Shown: one piece after another, positions 6,080-13,100 of the stretch
Layout of the letters: each line of letters opens with the position of its first letter
Position numbering within the stretch: position 1 is the first letter of the stretch
From: JAZDOK01 sp043798715
Lineage (GTDB): Bacteria; Vulcanimicrobiota; JAZDOK01
Direction: 5' to 3'
DNA: 18,289 nt
NCBI GenBank assembly: GCA_043798715.1
Contig: JAZDOK010000042.1
Location: 1-18,289, forward strand
Notes under the pieces: generated by a model
Databases searched by the model: none
Seen by the model: only the letters and a program-made list of their open reading frames with translations
What the model was told of the DNA's origin: nothing
Position numbers and translations under genes: made by a program

Positions 6080-6243
6080 ATGACTGCGAGAATTTTTCGA
6101 GAGTTTGGGTTAAAGGAGTCCGGAGAAAATTACTGAATACTTTCTATTGTACGGGCAAGTCGGGTGTTAAACATGGTCGCGGAGGTGATGGAGGGACGAG
6201 AATTTTCGACGTGCCGACGAAAATATATGATTGCAAGACCTGA
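6080..6243 (+). pseudogene. small repeated ORF, copy 3 (frameshifted)
   Basis: The copy starts ATG 6080 with MTARIFREF, as in the other two. It then lacks one T compared with copy 2 (GAGTTTGGGTTAAA against GAGTTTTGGGTTAAA) and stops at TGA 6134-6136. If the base is restored, the frame continues WVKGVRRKLLNTFYCTGKSG. A third frame further on gives MVAEVMEGREFSTC, matching MAAEMVKRREFSAC of copy 2. At least two indels therefore separate it from an intact form. It lies 239 bp upstream of the TIR gene. It also ends near a CAAGACCTGATCCC stretch that resembles GTAGACCTGACCCC after copy 1, so the repeat unit seems to run about 160 bp. Confidence 0.6.
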
Positions 6244-6318
6244 TCCCATGATCGTGACCCCAATATCATTCGCGCCGCTAAAGCAACGCGACTGGTTAAT
6301 ATTTAACGGAGGTAACTT

Positions 6319-6951
6319 ATGGCGCAGATATTTATATCGCATAGTAATAAAGACGATGAACTAGTTAATTTTTTTTCTAGGTCTGGCGTGGGGACAAAGG
6401 TACGTATAATATTCGAGGAGATTGAGAAAATTTGCAATGGTTGGATTACATCGGAAAAGATAAAGGCTGATATATTTAACTCCAACGCAATATTTGTTGT
6501 TTTGAGTAGTAATGTAGAGAATATTCAACATACAAGAGATTGGGTAGTCGCAGAGGCAGGGGCGGCGAGCAATAAAGATATATGGGTGTTTGAAAGGAAC
6601 ACCGATGTGGGAAAAATAACTATCGTAACTCCTTTTTTAAGACATTATGTTGTATTTGAGCCAAATGATAATTATTTAAGTTATGTGCACCAAATATTTG
6701 AATCTTATGACGACTCACACGTTCTTGGGACAGTTCTTTTGACAACCGGAATTGGTGCATTTCTAGGAAAAGGTGAGGGGGCTGTCGCTGGCGCAGCAGC
6801 AGGCTTAGCACTCTCTGACCGTTCCTCTATAAGACCAGTAGGGGTGCAAATAAGATGTGTTTACTGCTCGTCATCATATAATGTTCATCTCCCACAAGAT
6901 ATTAAAGCATTTAGATGCGCAGTATGTAATTCTAATTTAAGCTTAATATAA
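6319..6951 (+). CDS. TIR-domain protein with glycine-zipper segment and zinc ribbon
   Basis: Residues 1-130 look like a TIR or TIR-like fold: IFISHSNKDDELVNFF opens strand A and helix A, and LSSNVENIQHTRDWVVAEAG carries the S-x-N...W-x3-E pattern, making Glu79 the likely NADase catalytic residue. Residues 137-165 are small and hydrophobic (GIGAFLGKGEGAVAGAAAGL), a glycine-zipper that could enter membranes or oligomerise. The C-terminus has C180-x2-C183 and C200-x2-C203, a four-Cys zinc ribbon. GGAGGT sits five bases before ATG 6319. The gene is AT-rich, stands alone, and ends 13 bp before an attC-like site, as an integron cassette gene would. Anti-phage or other NAD-linked immunity is a reasonable inference from TIR proteins in general, not something shown here. 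Confidence 0.7.
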   Translation: MAQIFISHSNKDDELVNFFSRSGVGTKVRIIFEEIEKICNGWITSEKIKADIFNSNAIFVVLSSNVENIQHTRDWVVAEAGAASNKDIWVFERNTDVGKITIVTPFLRHYVVFEPNDNYLSYVHQIFESYDDSHVLGTVLLTTGIGAFLGKGEGAVAGAAAGLALSDRSSIRPVGVQIRCVYCSSSYNVHLPQDIKAFRCAVCNSNLSLI

Positions 6952-6964
6952 GTAAGATTATCCC

Positions 6965-7033
6965 GCTTAACTGCCAGCCGACGGCTGTCCATCGTAATAT
7001 GTGAGGCCATACAATTTAGCTGGAGCGTTAGGC
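6965..7033 (+). other. integron attC-like recombination site
   Basis: GCTTAAC (6965-6971) fits the R'' box RYYYAAC, and GTTAGGC (7027-7033) fits the R' box GTTRRRY. The two are complementary apart from one G-T wobble. Inside them CCAGC (6974-6978) pairs exactly with GCTGG (7019-7023), as the L boxes do, with unequal spacers of 2 and 3 bases. A further small stem, CAGCC-GAC-GGCTG (6975-6987), lies within. The total length, 69 bp, is in the usual attC range. The site begins 13 bp after the TIR stop codon and the next ORF starts 18 bp after it, exactly cassette-like. No integrase gene is in the window. Confidence 0.55.
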
Positions 7034-7051
7034 AGGACTAAGAGGAACGAC

Positions 7052-7177
7052 TTGAAGGACTTTACAAAGCAAGTGCCGCAAGCCCTACTAAACATCGAAG
7101 AGAAGAACCGCTCTAATTTCTTCTCATGGCGCGGTCAAATAATCAGTGCAGGCACTAATTATCGGAAACCGACATGA
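7052..7177 (+). CDS. 41-aa ORF, possible DNA-methyltransferase N-terminal fragment
   Basis: TTG 7052 follows AGAGGA by a few bases, and the frame runs to TGA 7175-7177, overlapping the ATG of the PIN gene as ATGA. The peptide contains EEKNRSNFFSWRGQ. From memory this resembles the (E)KTRSNLFPWRGQFSP stretch near the start of some DNA methyltransferases, after which the likeness stops (ISAGTNYRKPT). It could be a cut-off methyltransferase start that now couples translation into the PIN gene. Placement directly after the attC-like site makes it the first ORF of its cassette. The methyltransferase link is a recollection, not a search result. Confidence 0.4.
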   Translation: MKDFTKQVPQALLNIEEKNRSNFFSWRGQIISAGTNYRKPT

Positions 7178-8649
7178 GAACGCTATTCATAGATACAAAC
7201 GTGTTGCTCCAGTGCCTGGATTTAGAAAATATTGCATGGCATCAATTCGCTAATGACCAGAATTTGCTACTATTAATCAGCCGACCTGTTCAGGAAGAGA
7301 TTGACCGTATGAAGCAAGACGGGAACACTAGAAGGGCTCGTCGGTCTAGGAATGCCACGGCTTTTATCCGGCGAATGATATCTGCAGAAGACTCCAGGGT
7401 GGCCGTACGGGAATCGAATCCTCACGTGGAGGTAGGCTTTGCTCCACCAGTAATTATTAAAGAAACGAATTTCCCCTTTCTGGACTTGACTCGGCCTGAC
7501 GATCGGATCATTGCCGAGGCGCTCATGTATAGAACAGAGCATATTGGCGAAGATGTTGCGATACTAACGCATGATACGCAACCCATATTGATGGCAAAAA
7601 ACTGCGGGTTGTCGGTTTTTATAGTTCCGGATGAATGGTTGCTACCCCCAGAGCCTGACGCGCGAGACAAGAAGATTACTGAACTGGAGAGAAAGCTGAA
7701 GGATCTCGAACGTAGCTATCCTGAAATCCTGGTAGTTTCTAACAATGAGAAGGGAATCCCTAGCCAAGTCCTCAAATTGTCAGTGCAATGCTATGCAGGC
7801 ATGTCGGATCAACAGATAGAAGAGCTGGTTGGTCTGGCAGCAAGGCGATATCCGCTTGTTACTGAATTCGATTTATCCAAACCCAAAATGAGAGCTCTCG
7901 GGCCTACTGGCCTGGGAACTAGACGCCGCTACGAACCGCCCAGCGAAGAAGAAATAAGAAAATACAAAATCGAACAATATCCAGAATGGGTTCAGCGGAT
8001 ACGAGATTTCTTCAAGACCTTACCGCCTCGGCTTGAGGATCTAAGTCGTCTCCTTCGATTTACCATTTCCATTAGTAACATCGGTAGCGCTCCAGCTGAA
8101 AACTTTCTCGTGGAGTTCAATGCCTATGGTGGAGTTCTCCTGGAACAAACCGGGGACGAGGACTCCATAGAAACTGCAGACGTCCAACAAATTAAGCTCC
8201 CTGAGCCGCCCAAACCTCCGGGAGGTAGATGGATCCAGGAGAAGAACGCATTCGAGTCGTTGATTGGAAACGCGAGAAGATACGATGCGTTTAGCACCTA
8301 CTCGAACGACGACATTTTCAAGGGATTGCATGGGTTATATCCTATTCCAAAGCGTGTTCTAAAGCGTGACAAACATGCCTTCTACTGGAAGCCGGGGCGA
8401 CCATCAATTCCCACAACATCATGGATTTTTGAATGCGACGAGTTCAGACATCAAGTTAATCCAGAGGTCTTTGATGTGACGCTACTTGTACCGCCTGGAG
8501 AGCAACTCGACAACTGCGTATTTAAGTGCCGGATTACTGCGAGAAATTTACGCGTTCCAATAGTTTATAAAATCCCGATCAAGATCAACTATATAAATAT
8601 GGACATTGTTGCTACCGCTGGACGGTTCCTTGAGGAGTTAAAGATCTAG
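7174..8649 (+). CDS. large PIN-domain protein (putative ribonuclease)
   Basis: Residues 1-150 form a PIN nuclease domain: Asp7 in FIDTNVLL, Glu41/Glu42 in QEEIDRM, Asp109/Asp110 in RPDDRIIAEAL and Asp134 in ILTHDTQ are the expected acidic metal-binding residues. A short coiled coil follows (KKITELERKLKDLE, about 164-177). The remaining 300 residues contain beta-rich stretches such as FTISISNIGSAPAENFLVEF, which I do not recognise as a named domain. Length (491 aa) is far above that of VapC toxins (about 130 aa), so this is not a simple toxin. ATG 7174 overlaps the stop of the 41-aa ORF by four bases, implying translational coupling. No antitoxin-like gene is adjacent. RNA cleavage is inferred from the fold; a defence or stress role fits the neighbourhood. 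Confidence 0.7.
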   Translation: MRTLFIDTNVLLQCLDLENIAWHQFANDQNLLLLISRPVQEEIDRMKQDGNTRRARRSRNATAFIRRMISAEDSRVAVRESNPHVEVGFAPPVIIKETNFPFLDLTRPDDRIIAEALMYRTEHIGEDVAILTHDTQPILMAKNCGLSVFIVPDEWLLPPEPDARDKKITELERKLKDLERSYPEILVVSNNEKGIPSQVLKLSVQCYAGMSDQQIEELVGLAARRYPLVTEFDLSKPKMRALGPTGLGTRRRYEPPSEEEIRKYKIEQYPEWVQRIRDFFKTLPPRLEDLSRLLRFTISISNIGSAPAENFLVEFNAYGGVLLEQTGDEDSIETADVQQIKLPEPPKPPGGRWIQEKNAFESLIGNARRYDAFSTYSNDDIFKGLHGLYPIPKRVLKRDKHAFYWKPGRPSIPTTSWIFECDEFRHQVNPEVFDVTLLVPPGEQLDNCVFKCRITARNLRVPIVYKIPIKINYINMDIVATAGRFLEELKI

Positions 8650-8770
8650 ATGCCCAACCACAAAGTACATCGGACTCGCTGATGCTAGCCGCTGATTTTG
8701 GGCGTTCGCGCCGATGGATTGTACCTGACCATTACCGGCGACCCAATAGGGCAACCACGGGGGGATGCTT

Positions 8771-9259
8771 CTACAATATTTCCGCAAGCAGGGCTGACAG
8801 TTTATTCACTGAGGCACCCACTTCCAATGAAAGCGGCTGGTTTATTTCCAATGACTCCGGCTGGATGCCTAGGAGGAAGACGTCCATCTTCAGGGTTTCC
8901 AGAAGGTAGTTGACCAGGATTCCCAGGGAGAGGACGTGGGTGCCGAAGGAAAGGTTGTCAAGGTCTTTAGTCTCAAGGATTGCCGTCTCTCCCGGGCGCT
9001 TGCCCATGTCGGCGGCATCGAGAATGACGAGATGAGAAGGATTGAAACGCTTGATCTGGCCGGTCAGGTTTTCGGGGGCCGTGCCTCCGAGGAGAATCCT
9101 GACCCGCCTGTCCTTGCGGCCCCGGAGGCTCCTCTTTAAATTCTGAGCCAGTACCATCCCCGCGGCGTCATCGCCCCGAAGCTCGGAGCCGACGCCCAAA
9201 AGCAGGATTCGTCCGGCTTTATCAAGTCTCTTTTGGAGTCTCTCCCTTAGGTTCCGCAC
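8771..9259 (-). CDS. hycI: hydrogenase maturation protease HycI
   Basis: This 162-aa member of peptidase family M52 clips the C-terminal tail of the [NiFe] large subunit once nickel is inserted. Visible motifs are LLLGVGSELRGDDAAG (residues 19-34), LDAADMGKRPGE (80-91), GTHVLSL (106-112) and FLLGIQPESLEI (128-139), which follow HycI closely. The nickel-sensing residues would be Asp31, Asp81 and His108. It is the last gene of the hydrogenase operon and overlaps the ferredoxin gene by 38 bases. Its substrate is the large subunit encoded four genes' span upstream, which has a matching cleavable tail. The 3' end of this gene has been copied twice into the accessory region to the left. No convincing terminator follows it. 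Confidence 0.9.
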   Translation of the reverse strand: MRNLRERLQKRLDKAGRILLLGVGSELRGDDAAGMVLAQNLKRSLRGRKDRRVRILLGGTAPENLTGQIKRFNPSHLVILDAADMGKRPGETAILETKDLDNLSFGTHVLSLGILVNYLLETLKMDVFLLGIQPESLEINQPLSLEVGASVNKLSALLAEIL

Positions 9260-9605
9260 GCATGGTCACCGTAAGATTCTTTCTGTCAAGCTGGGCCAGC
9301 TCATATTCCGGCGTGGCCTCGAGGGCCTCCTTGTTGCAGGAATCCACACACTGTGCGCAATAGATGCAGCGGTCCAGGTGAAACACCGCCTCGAACTGCT
9401 TCTCTCCGACCTTGTTTATCTCGATGGCATTGGAGGGGCAGTCCTTCATGCAGAGCTTGCAGCCGACGCAGCGCTCCGGGTAAAAGAGGATGCGTCCCCG
9501 GAAGTGGGCGGGCATCGTCACCTTGTCCTTGGGGTAGGTAATTGTGGCCGGCTTTTTGCCAAAGTTGTGCAGCACTTCAGAGACCATCATGCCCGGTTTT
9601 TTCAT
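9222..9605 (-). CDS. hydrogenase 2[4Fe-4S] ferredoxin subunit (NuoI/HycF/MbhN-like)
   Basis: Two classic cluster motifs are present: C46-VG-C49-KL-C52-MKD-C56-P and C80-IY-C83-AQ-C86-VDS-C90, so two [4Fe-4S] clusters are expected. The protein docks on the NuoH/NuoB interface and passes electrons between soluble ferredoxin and the catalytic module. At 127 aa it is a little shorter than NuoI of complex I and similar to hydrogenase ferredoxin subunits. The first 30 residues (HNFGKKPATITYPKDKV) fit the NuoI N-terminal helix. One base separates it from the NuoH-like gene upstream, and hycI starts within its end. Confidence 0.9.
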   Translation of the reverse strand: MKKPGMMVSEVLHNFGKKPATITYPKDKVTMPAHFRGRILFYPERCVGCKLCMKDCPSNAIEINKVGEKQFEAVFHLDRCIYCAQCVDSCNKEALEATPEYELAQLDRKNLTVTMRAEPKGETPKET

Positions 9606-9606
9606 T

Positions 9607-10584
9607 TCAGACCAGTACTCCCTTCAGGATCAGCGCGATGAGAAGCTGGATAAAGGCGGCCGGCGCCACGTACTTCCAGCAGAAGTTGACCATTTGATCT
9701 ATGCGCAGGCGCGCAAAAATGGTGCGGAGAAGCGCCAGCATGGCGACTACCAGCACCACCTTGAGAAGGTAGAGCAAAAATCCGTAAACAGGCGGGAGTC
9801 CCAGGCCGAAGGGCAAAAAGACCACCGCCGCCAGGGAGGCACCCACCACCAGCTCGATGTCAATGGCCATCCGGAAGAAGGCCAGGAGGCGGCCGGTGTA
9901 TTCGGTGAAACTTCCGGCCACGATCTCGGTCTCCGCCTCCGGGATGTCGAAGGGGACCTTCTCCAGCTTGCCGAGGAGGGCCACCAGGGCCACGGCAAAT
10001 CCTATGAGATTGAAAAGCCAGTACCAGGGATGAACCGAGTAATACTGCGCCATTCCCTGAAGAGACCAGGTATTGGCCAGGAGCGCCGGCGATAGGACGG
10101 CCAGGAAGAGCGGCACTTCGTAAGCGAAAAGCTGGGTCAGGCAGCGCACGGCTCCGATCATCGAGTAGAGCGAGGACGAATACCAGCCTGCCAGGAAGAA
10201 GGTGAGGGTTGGGATGGTGAGAAGGTACATAACGACGATGAGATCCCCCTCGAAAGAAAACAAAGCCTTATGCGTCCACATGGGGATATAGAAGGAGGCG
10301 GTGATGACGGCGGTGATGGCGAAGAGCGGCATGAGCTTGAACATCCCGCGGTCCGCGTCATCCGGTATGATCTCCTCCTTACCGACCAGCTTGAAAAAAT
10401 CGGCCAGCGGCTGAAACCAGGGAGGGCCTACCCGGTTCTGGAGGCGGGCGTAGATCTTCCGGTCAATGAATTCAGCGACCAGCCCGAAGAGACTCAAAAA
10501 GAAAACCCCCGGAAAAATTAAAAGATAGAAAAGCTGAGTCAGAATCAACACGTATGGGTCAGGATGTGTCAAAACAATTTGCAC
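9607..10584 (-). CDS. hydrogenase membrane subunit, NuoH/HycD/MbhM-like
   Basis: This 325-aa protein has about eight hydrophobic segments and the two family signatures: DRKIYARLQNRVGPPWFQPL (41-60) with the following ADFFKLVGKE, and KVPFDIPEAETEIVAGSFTE (209-228). It anchors the catalytic arm to the membrane and links the electron path to the ion channel; the Asp/Glu residues in the second signature face the quinone-cavity-equivalent region. It lies in the order NuoD-NuoH-NuoI, one base from each neighbour. Nothing odd is seen apart from the complete lack of NADH-module genes around it. Confidence 0.92.
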   Translation of the reverse strand: MQIVLTHPDPYVLILTQLFYLLIFPGVFFLSLFGLVAEFIDRKIYARLQNRVGPPWFQPLADFFKLVGKEEIIPDDADRGMFKLMPLFAITAVITASFYIPMWTHKALFSFEGDLIVVMYLLTIPTLTFFLAGWYSSSLYSMIGAVRCLTQLFAYEVPLFLAVLSPALLANTWSLQGMAQYYSVHPWYWLFNLIGFAVALVALLGKLEKVPFDIPEAETEIVAGSFTEYTGRLLAFFRMAIDIELVVGASLAAVVFLPFGLGLPPVYGFLLYLLKVVLVVAMLALLRTIFARLRIDQMVNFCWKYVAPAAFIQLLIALILKGVLV

Positions 10585-10585
10585 T

Positions 10586-11806
10586 CTATTTACGCCCCTT
10601 CAATTTTCTGTTTGCTTCAGCAAAATCTATTCCCCGTCCCTGGTGCCACCGGATGCTGTAGTCGTGGAGGCTCTCCCAGGAGAGCAAATCCTGCCGGCCG
10701 CTTGATAGATCATGGAGCCCGATCATCCGATCGGTGCATGAGAAGCAGGGGTCTATCGCGGCTACCACGATGGGCACGTCGGCCAGGTAGTTGTTCTCGA
10801 GCATTTTGGCAACGGACTGAAGGTTGGCCAGCGTCGGGGCCCGCACCTTGACACGGTAAGGCCGGTCACTGCCGTCCGCCTTCACATAGTGAACGTCCTC
10901 GCCCCTCGGCGCCTCGTAGCGGCTCAGGGCCTCGCCGGCCGGTATTTTTCTGGGGGCCTTGACGGCTATGGGGCCGTCAGGCAGTTTATCCAGCACCTGC
11001 CGGATTATTTTGTATGATTCCATGAGCTCGCCCGCCCGAACCAGCGTACGTCCGTAGACGTCGTTGTGATCGTCGGTGATGACCTTGAACTCCACCTCGC
11101 CGTAGGCCGCGGTGGGATCGTCCCGCCGCATGTCCCGATCCACTGAAGAGGCGCGGGCGGTTGGACCGACCGCGCCAAGTTTTACCGCATCCTCATGGGA
11201 AATGAAGCCGGCTCCGGAGAGCCGATTAATAAGGGTCGTCTCCTGGGTAGCCACCTCGATGTAGTATTTGGTGCGCTCCTCCAGGATGTCAACGGCCTTC
11301 CTTATCTGTCCGACCTGCTCGGGGGAGACGTCCCGGCGGACGCCGCCGAAGGTGTTCATCCCGTAGTTCACCCGGTTTCCCGTGAGAAGCGCCAGAATGT
11401 CCATCACGACTTCGCGATCTCTCCAGGAGTACATGAGAAGCGTGTCAAAGCCAATCTCGTGGCCGGCGACCCCGAGCCAGAGGAGGTGGCTGTGAATGCG
11501 TTCAAGCTCGCCTACCAGCGTGCGGATGTAGCGGGCCCGCGGAGGCACGGAAAGGCCGGCTATTTCCTCAACCGCATGAATGAAGGCGGTGGAATGCGAA
11601 TGGGAACAGATCCCGCAGATGCGCTCCACCAGGTAGATGTCCTGGATATAGGTCCTGCCTTCGGCGGCTTTCTCAACACCCCGATGGTTATATCCGAGGC
11701 GGACTTCGACCGAGTAAATTTTTTCTCCCTCCAGCGTGATGTTGAAACTGGCCGGTTCCTTGAGTGCCGGGTGCTGAGGCCCGATGGGAATGGTGACTTT
11801 AGGCAT
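10586..11806 (-). CDS. group 4 [NiFe]-hydrogenase large (catalytic) subunit
   Basis: From ATG 11804-11806 the 406-aa protein starts MPKVTIPIGPQHPALKEP. The L1 motif ERICGICSHSHS supplies Cys64 and Cys67, and the L2 motif DPCFSCTDR supplies Cys354 and Cys357. All four Ni-Fe ligands are therefore present, which separates it from NuoD of complex I. After TDR a 46-residue tail begins MIGLHDL, matching HycE, where HycI cuts after Arg; cleavage is predicted after Arg360. The start was chosen because AAAGGAGG lies 9 bases upstream; a longer frame reaching 11884 adds residues with no family likeness. It overlaps the NuoC-like gene by 8 bases. The unusually low-cofactor-distance neighbours (NuoB, NuoH, NuoI-like) complete the catalytic arm. 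Confidence 0.93.
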   Translation of the reverse strand: MPKVTIPIGPQHPALKEPASFNITLEGEKIYSVEVRLGYNHRGVEKAAEGRTYIQDIYLVERICGICSHSHSTAFIHAVEEIAGLSVPPRARYIRTLVGELERIHSHLLWLGVAGHEIGFDTLLMYSWRDREVVMDILALLTGNRVNYGMNTFGGVRRDVSPEQVGQIRKAVDILEERTKYYIEVATQETTLINRLSGAGFISHEDAVKLGAVGPTARASSVDRDMRRDDPTAAYGEVEFKVITDDHNDVYGRTLVRAGELMESYKIIRQVLDKLPDGPIAVKAPRKIPAGEALSRYEAPRGEDVHYVKADGSDRPYRVKVRAPTLANLQSVAKMLENNYLADVPIVVAAIDPCFSCTDRMIGLHDLSSGRQDLLSWESLHDYSIRWHQGRGIDFAEANRKLKGRK

Positions 11807-12281
11807 TGAGGGTGGCCTCCTTTTCTTCAAGCATTTCCGGCTTCCAATCCTTCCGGAGAGGATACTGTCCCTGCGGCCAGTCATCCGGGAGGGGATAGTG
11901 CTTGCCCGGAGGCAGGCCTTCCACCTTCACCCCCAGCAAATCCTCAAGTTCCCGCTCGTAGATGGCGCCGCCGGGAAAATATCCGGTGATGGTCTTTATG
12001 ACGGGATTTTTCTTCGGCACGGAGGACTTAAGGTTAAAGACCGTCCCGTCCTGGTGGGCCAGGTGATAGACAAAGCCATAGTTCTCGCCCTCGTCCAGGC
12101 CGGTGATGGTGCAGAGAATCTTAAAGCCCATCGCGTCATAGAGGCATTCGAAGACCTGGTGAAACTGCGCCGGATCCAGATAGTCGGTAAAAATCCGGCG
12201 CGGGCGGGTAATCCGCACTTTTTCTTTTAAAAATGGAAATTTATTTTCAAGTTCCGCCTTGAGGGCCTCCTCGTTCAGCAT
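11799..12281 (-). CDS. hydrogenase NuoC-like (30 kDa) subunit
   Basis: The 160-aa protein carries the family end motif YERELEDLLGVKVEGLPPGK followed by HYPLPDDWPQGQYPLRKDW; E109-R110-E111 correspond to the conserved ERE of NuoC and of the HycE N-terminal domain. It binds no cofactor and stabilises the large subunit. Being a separate gene, it follows the Mbh/complex I arrangement, not the fused HycE arrangement. It overlaps the NuoB-like gene by 7 bases and the large-subunit gene by 8, so translation is probably coupled. Confidence 0.9.
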   Translation of the reverse strand: MLNEEALKAELENKFPFLKEKVRITRPRRIFTDYLDPAQFHQVFECLYDAMGFKILCTITGLDEGENYGFVYHLAHQDGTVFNLKSSVPKKNPVIKTITGYFPGGAIYERELEDLLGVKVEGLPPGKHYPLPDDWPQGQYPLRKDWKPEMLEEKEATLNA

Positions 12282-12751
12282 GCTCCCACCTCCACCGGGG
12301 TTTTCACCTTTTTGGATTCTGTTTTCTCCAGGCTCGAAAGGAGCTTGACCACTCCGTCTATGATGGCCTCGGGTCGGGCCGGACAGCCGGGGATGTAGGC
12401 CGAGACTGGAATCACGGCGTCAATGCCCCCCTCCACGTTATAACAGCCGCTGAATACGCCGCCCGAGCAGGAGCAGGTGCCGACCGCCACCACGAACTTG
12501 GGCTCGGCCATCTGCTCGTAGATACGAATGAGCCGCTTTTTTATCTGCCGGGTCACGGGGCCGGAGCAGATCAGGACGTCCGCATGCCGGGGAGTGCCCT
12601 TGAGCAGCACCCCGAAACGCTCCAGGTCGAAACGCGGCGTGAAGGAGGCCACGATCTCGATGTCGCAGGCGTTGCAGGCTCCCGTATTAAAATGGATAAC
12701 CCACGGTGATTTAAGGCGGGCCCAGTGGACGACCCGATTAAGCAGATTCAT
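12275..12751 (-). CDS. hydrogenase small subunit, NuoB/HycG/MbhJ-like
   Basis: The proximal [4Fe-4S] cluster ligands are C26 and C29 (TGACNACDIE), C93 (VGTCSCSGG) and C123 (IPGCPARPE). The order and spacing match the complex I PSST subunit and group 4 small subunits. The protein delivers electrons to the Ni-Fe site in the adjacent large subunit. At 158 aa it is the usual compact length, without the Tat signal of uptake hydrogenases. AGGAGG lies 9 bases before the ATG, inside the end of the NuoA-like gene, three bases away. Confidence 0.93.
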   Translation of the reverse strand: MNLLNRVVHWARLKSPWVIHFNTGACNACDIEIVASFTPRFDLERFGVLLKGTPRHADVLICSGPVTRQIKKRLIRIYEQMAEPKFVVAVGTCSCSGGVFSGCYNVEGGIDAVIPVSAYIPGCPARPEAIIDGVVKLLSSLEKTESKKVKTPVEVGAC

Positions 12752-12754
12752 TAA

Positions 12755-13090
12755 TCATGACCTCCTGTACAGGATGGTTAGTGCGATGAGGGCGGCTATG
12801 ATATAGAAGACCGCCATGAAGGAAGAGCGCATATATCCCGCCGGCGCCGTGGCCACTACCAGGGCCACCACGTGCATGATGGTGAAAAAGAAAGCGAACT
12901 GAAAAAACTGCCCGTATTCGGGGCGGACGTTGACGCTGGGGACATCTTCCCCGCAGGCGTAGGACTTCAGCTTTCCTGAAGTAGCCTTACCACTTTTTGC
13001 GGCCAATCTGGCGAAAAACCAGAGCTGGAGCCCCATTACAATAAAGATGAGGATGAAGGCGACCGGGGGAAGAAGCAAAAAAAAGCTCAC
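12755..13090 (-). CDS. NuoA-like small membrane subunit
   Basis: This 111-aa protein has three hydrophobic segments (about 5-30, 62-82 and 88-108). The loop between the first two reads YACGEDVPSVNVRPEYGQFF, which recalls the YECG...R...F loop of NuoA, where the Cys lies near the active-site channel of complex I. Its position directly before the NuoB-like gene is the same as in complex I (A-B-C-D). The likeness is moderate and other small hydrogenase membrane subunits are possible. If it is NuoA-like, this hydrogenase keeps a subunit that most group 4 operons describe differently or lack. Confidence 0.6.
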   Translation of the reverse strand: MSFFLLLPPVAFILIFIVMGLQLWFFARLAAKSGKATSGKLKSYACGEDVPSVNVRPEYGQFFQFAFFFTIMHVVALVVATAPAGYMRSSFMAVFYIIAALIALTILYRRS

Positions 13091-13100
13091 AACTTGTCTC

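Noticed and set aside
5920..6243. A 107-codon plus-strand frame.
   Set aside because: Its second half crosses the small-ORF repeat in a frame that the intact copy does not use; the first half has no known likeness and no ribosome site stands out.
8651..8712. An attC after the PIN gene, starting at GCCCAAC.
   Set aside because: No GTTRRRY partner follows; the only GTT is in GGCG-TTCG-CGCC, a small unrelated hairpin.
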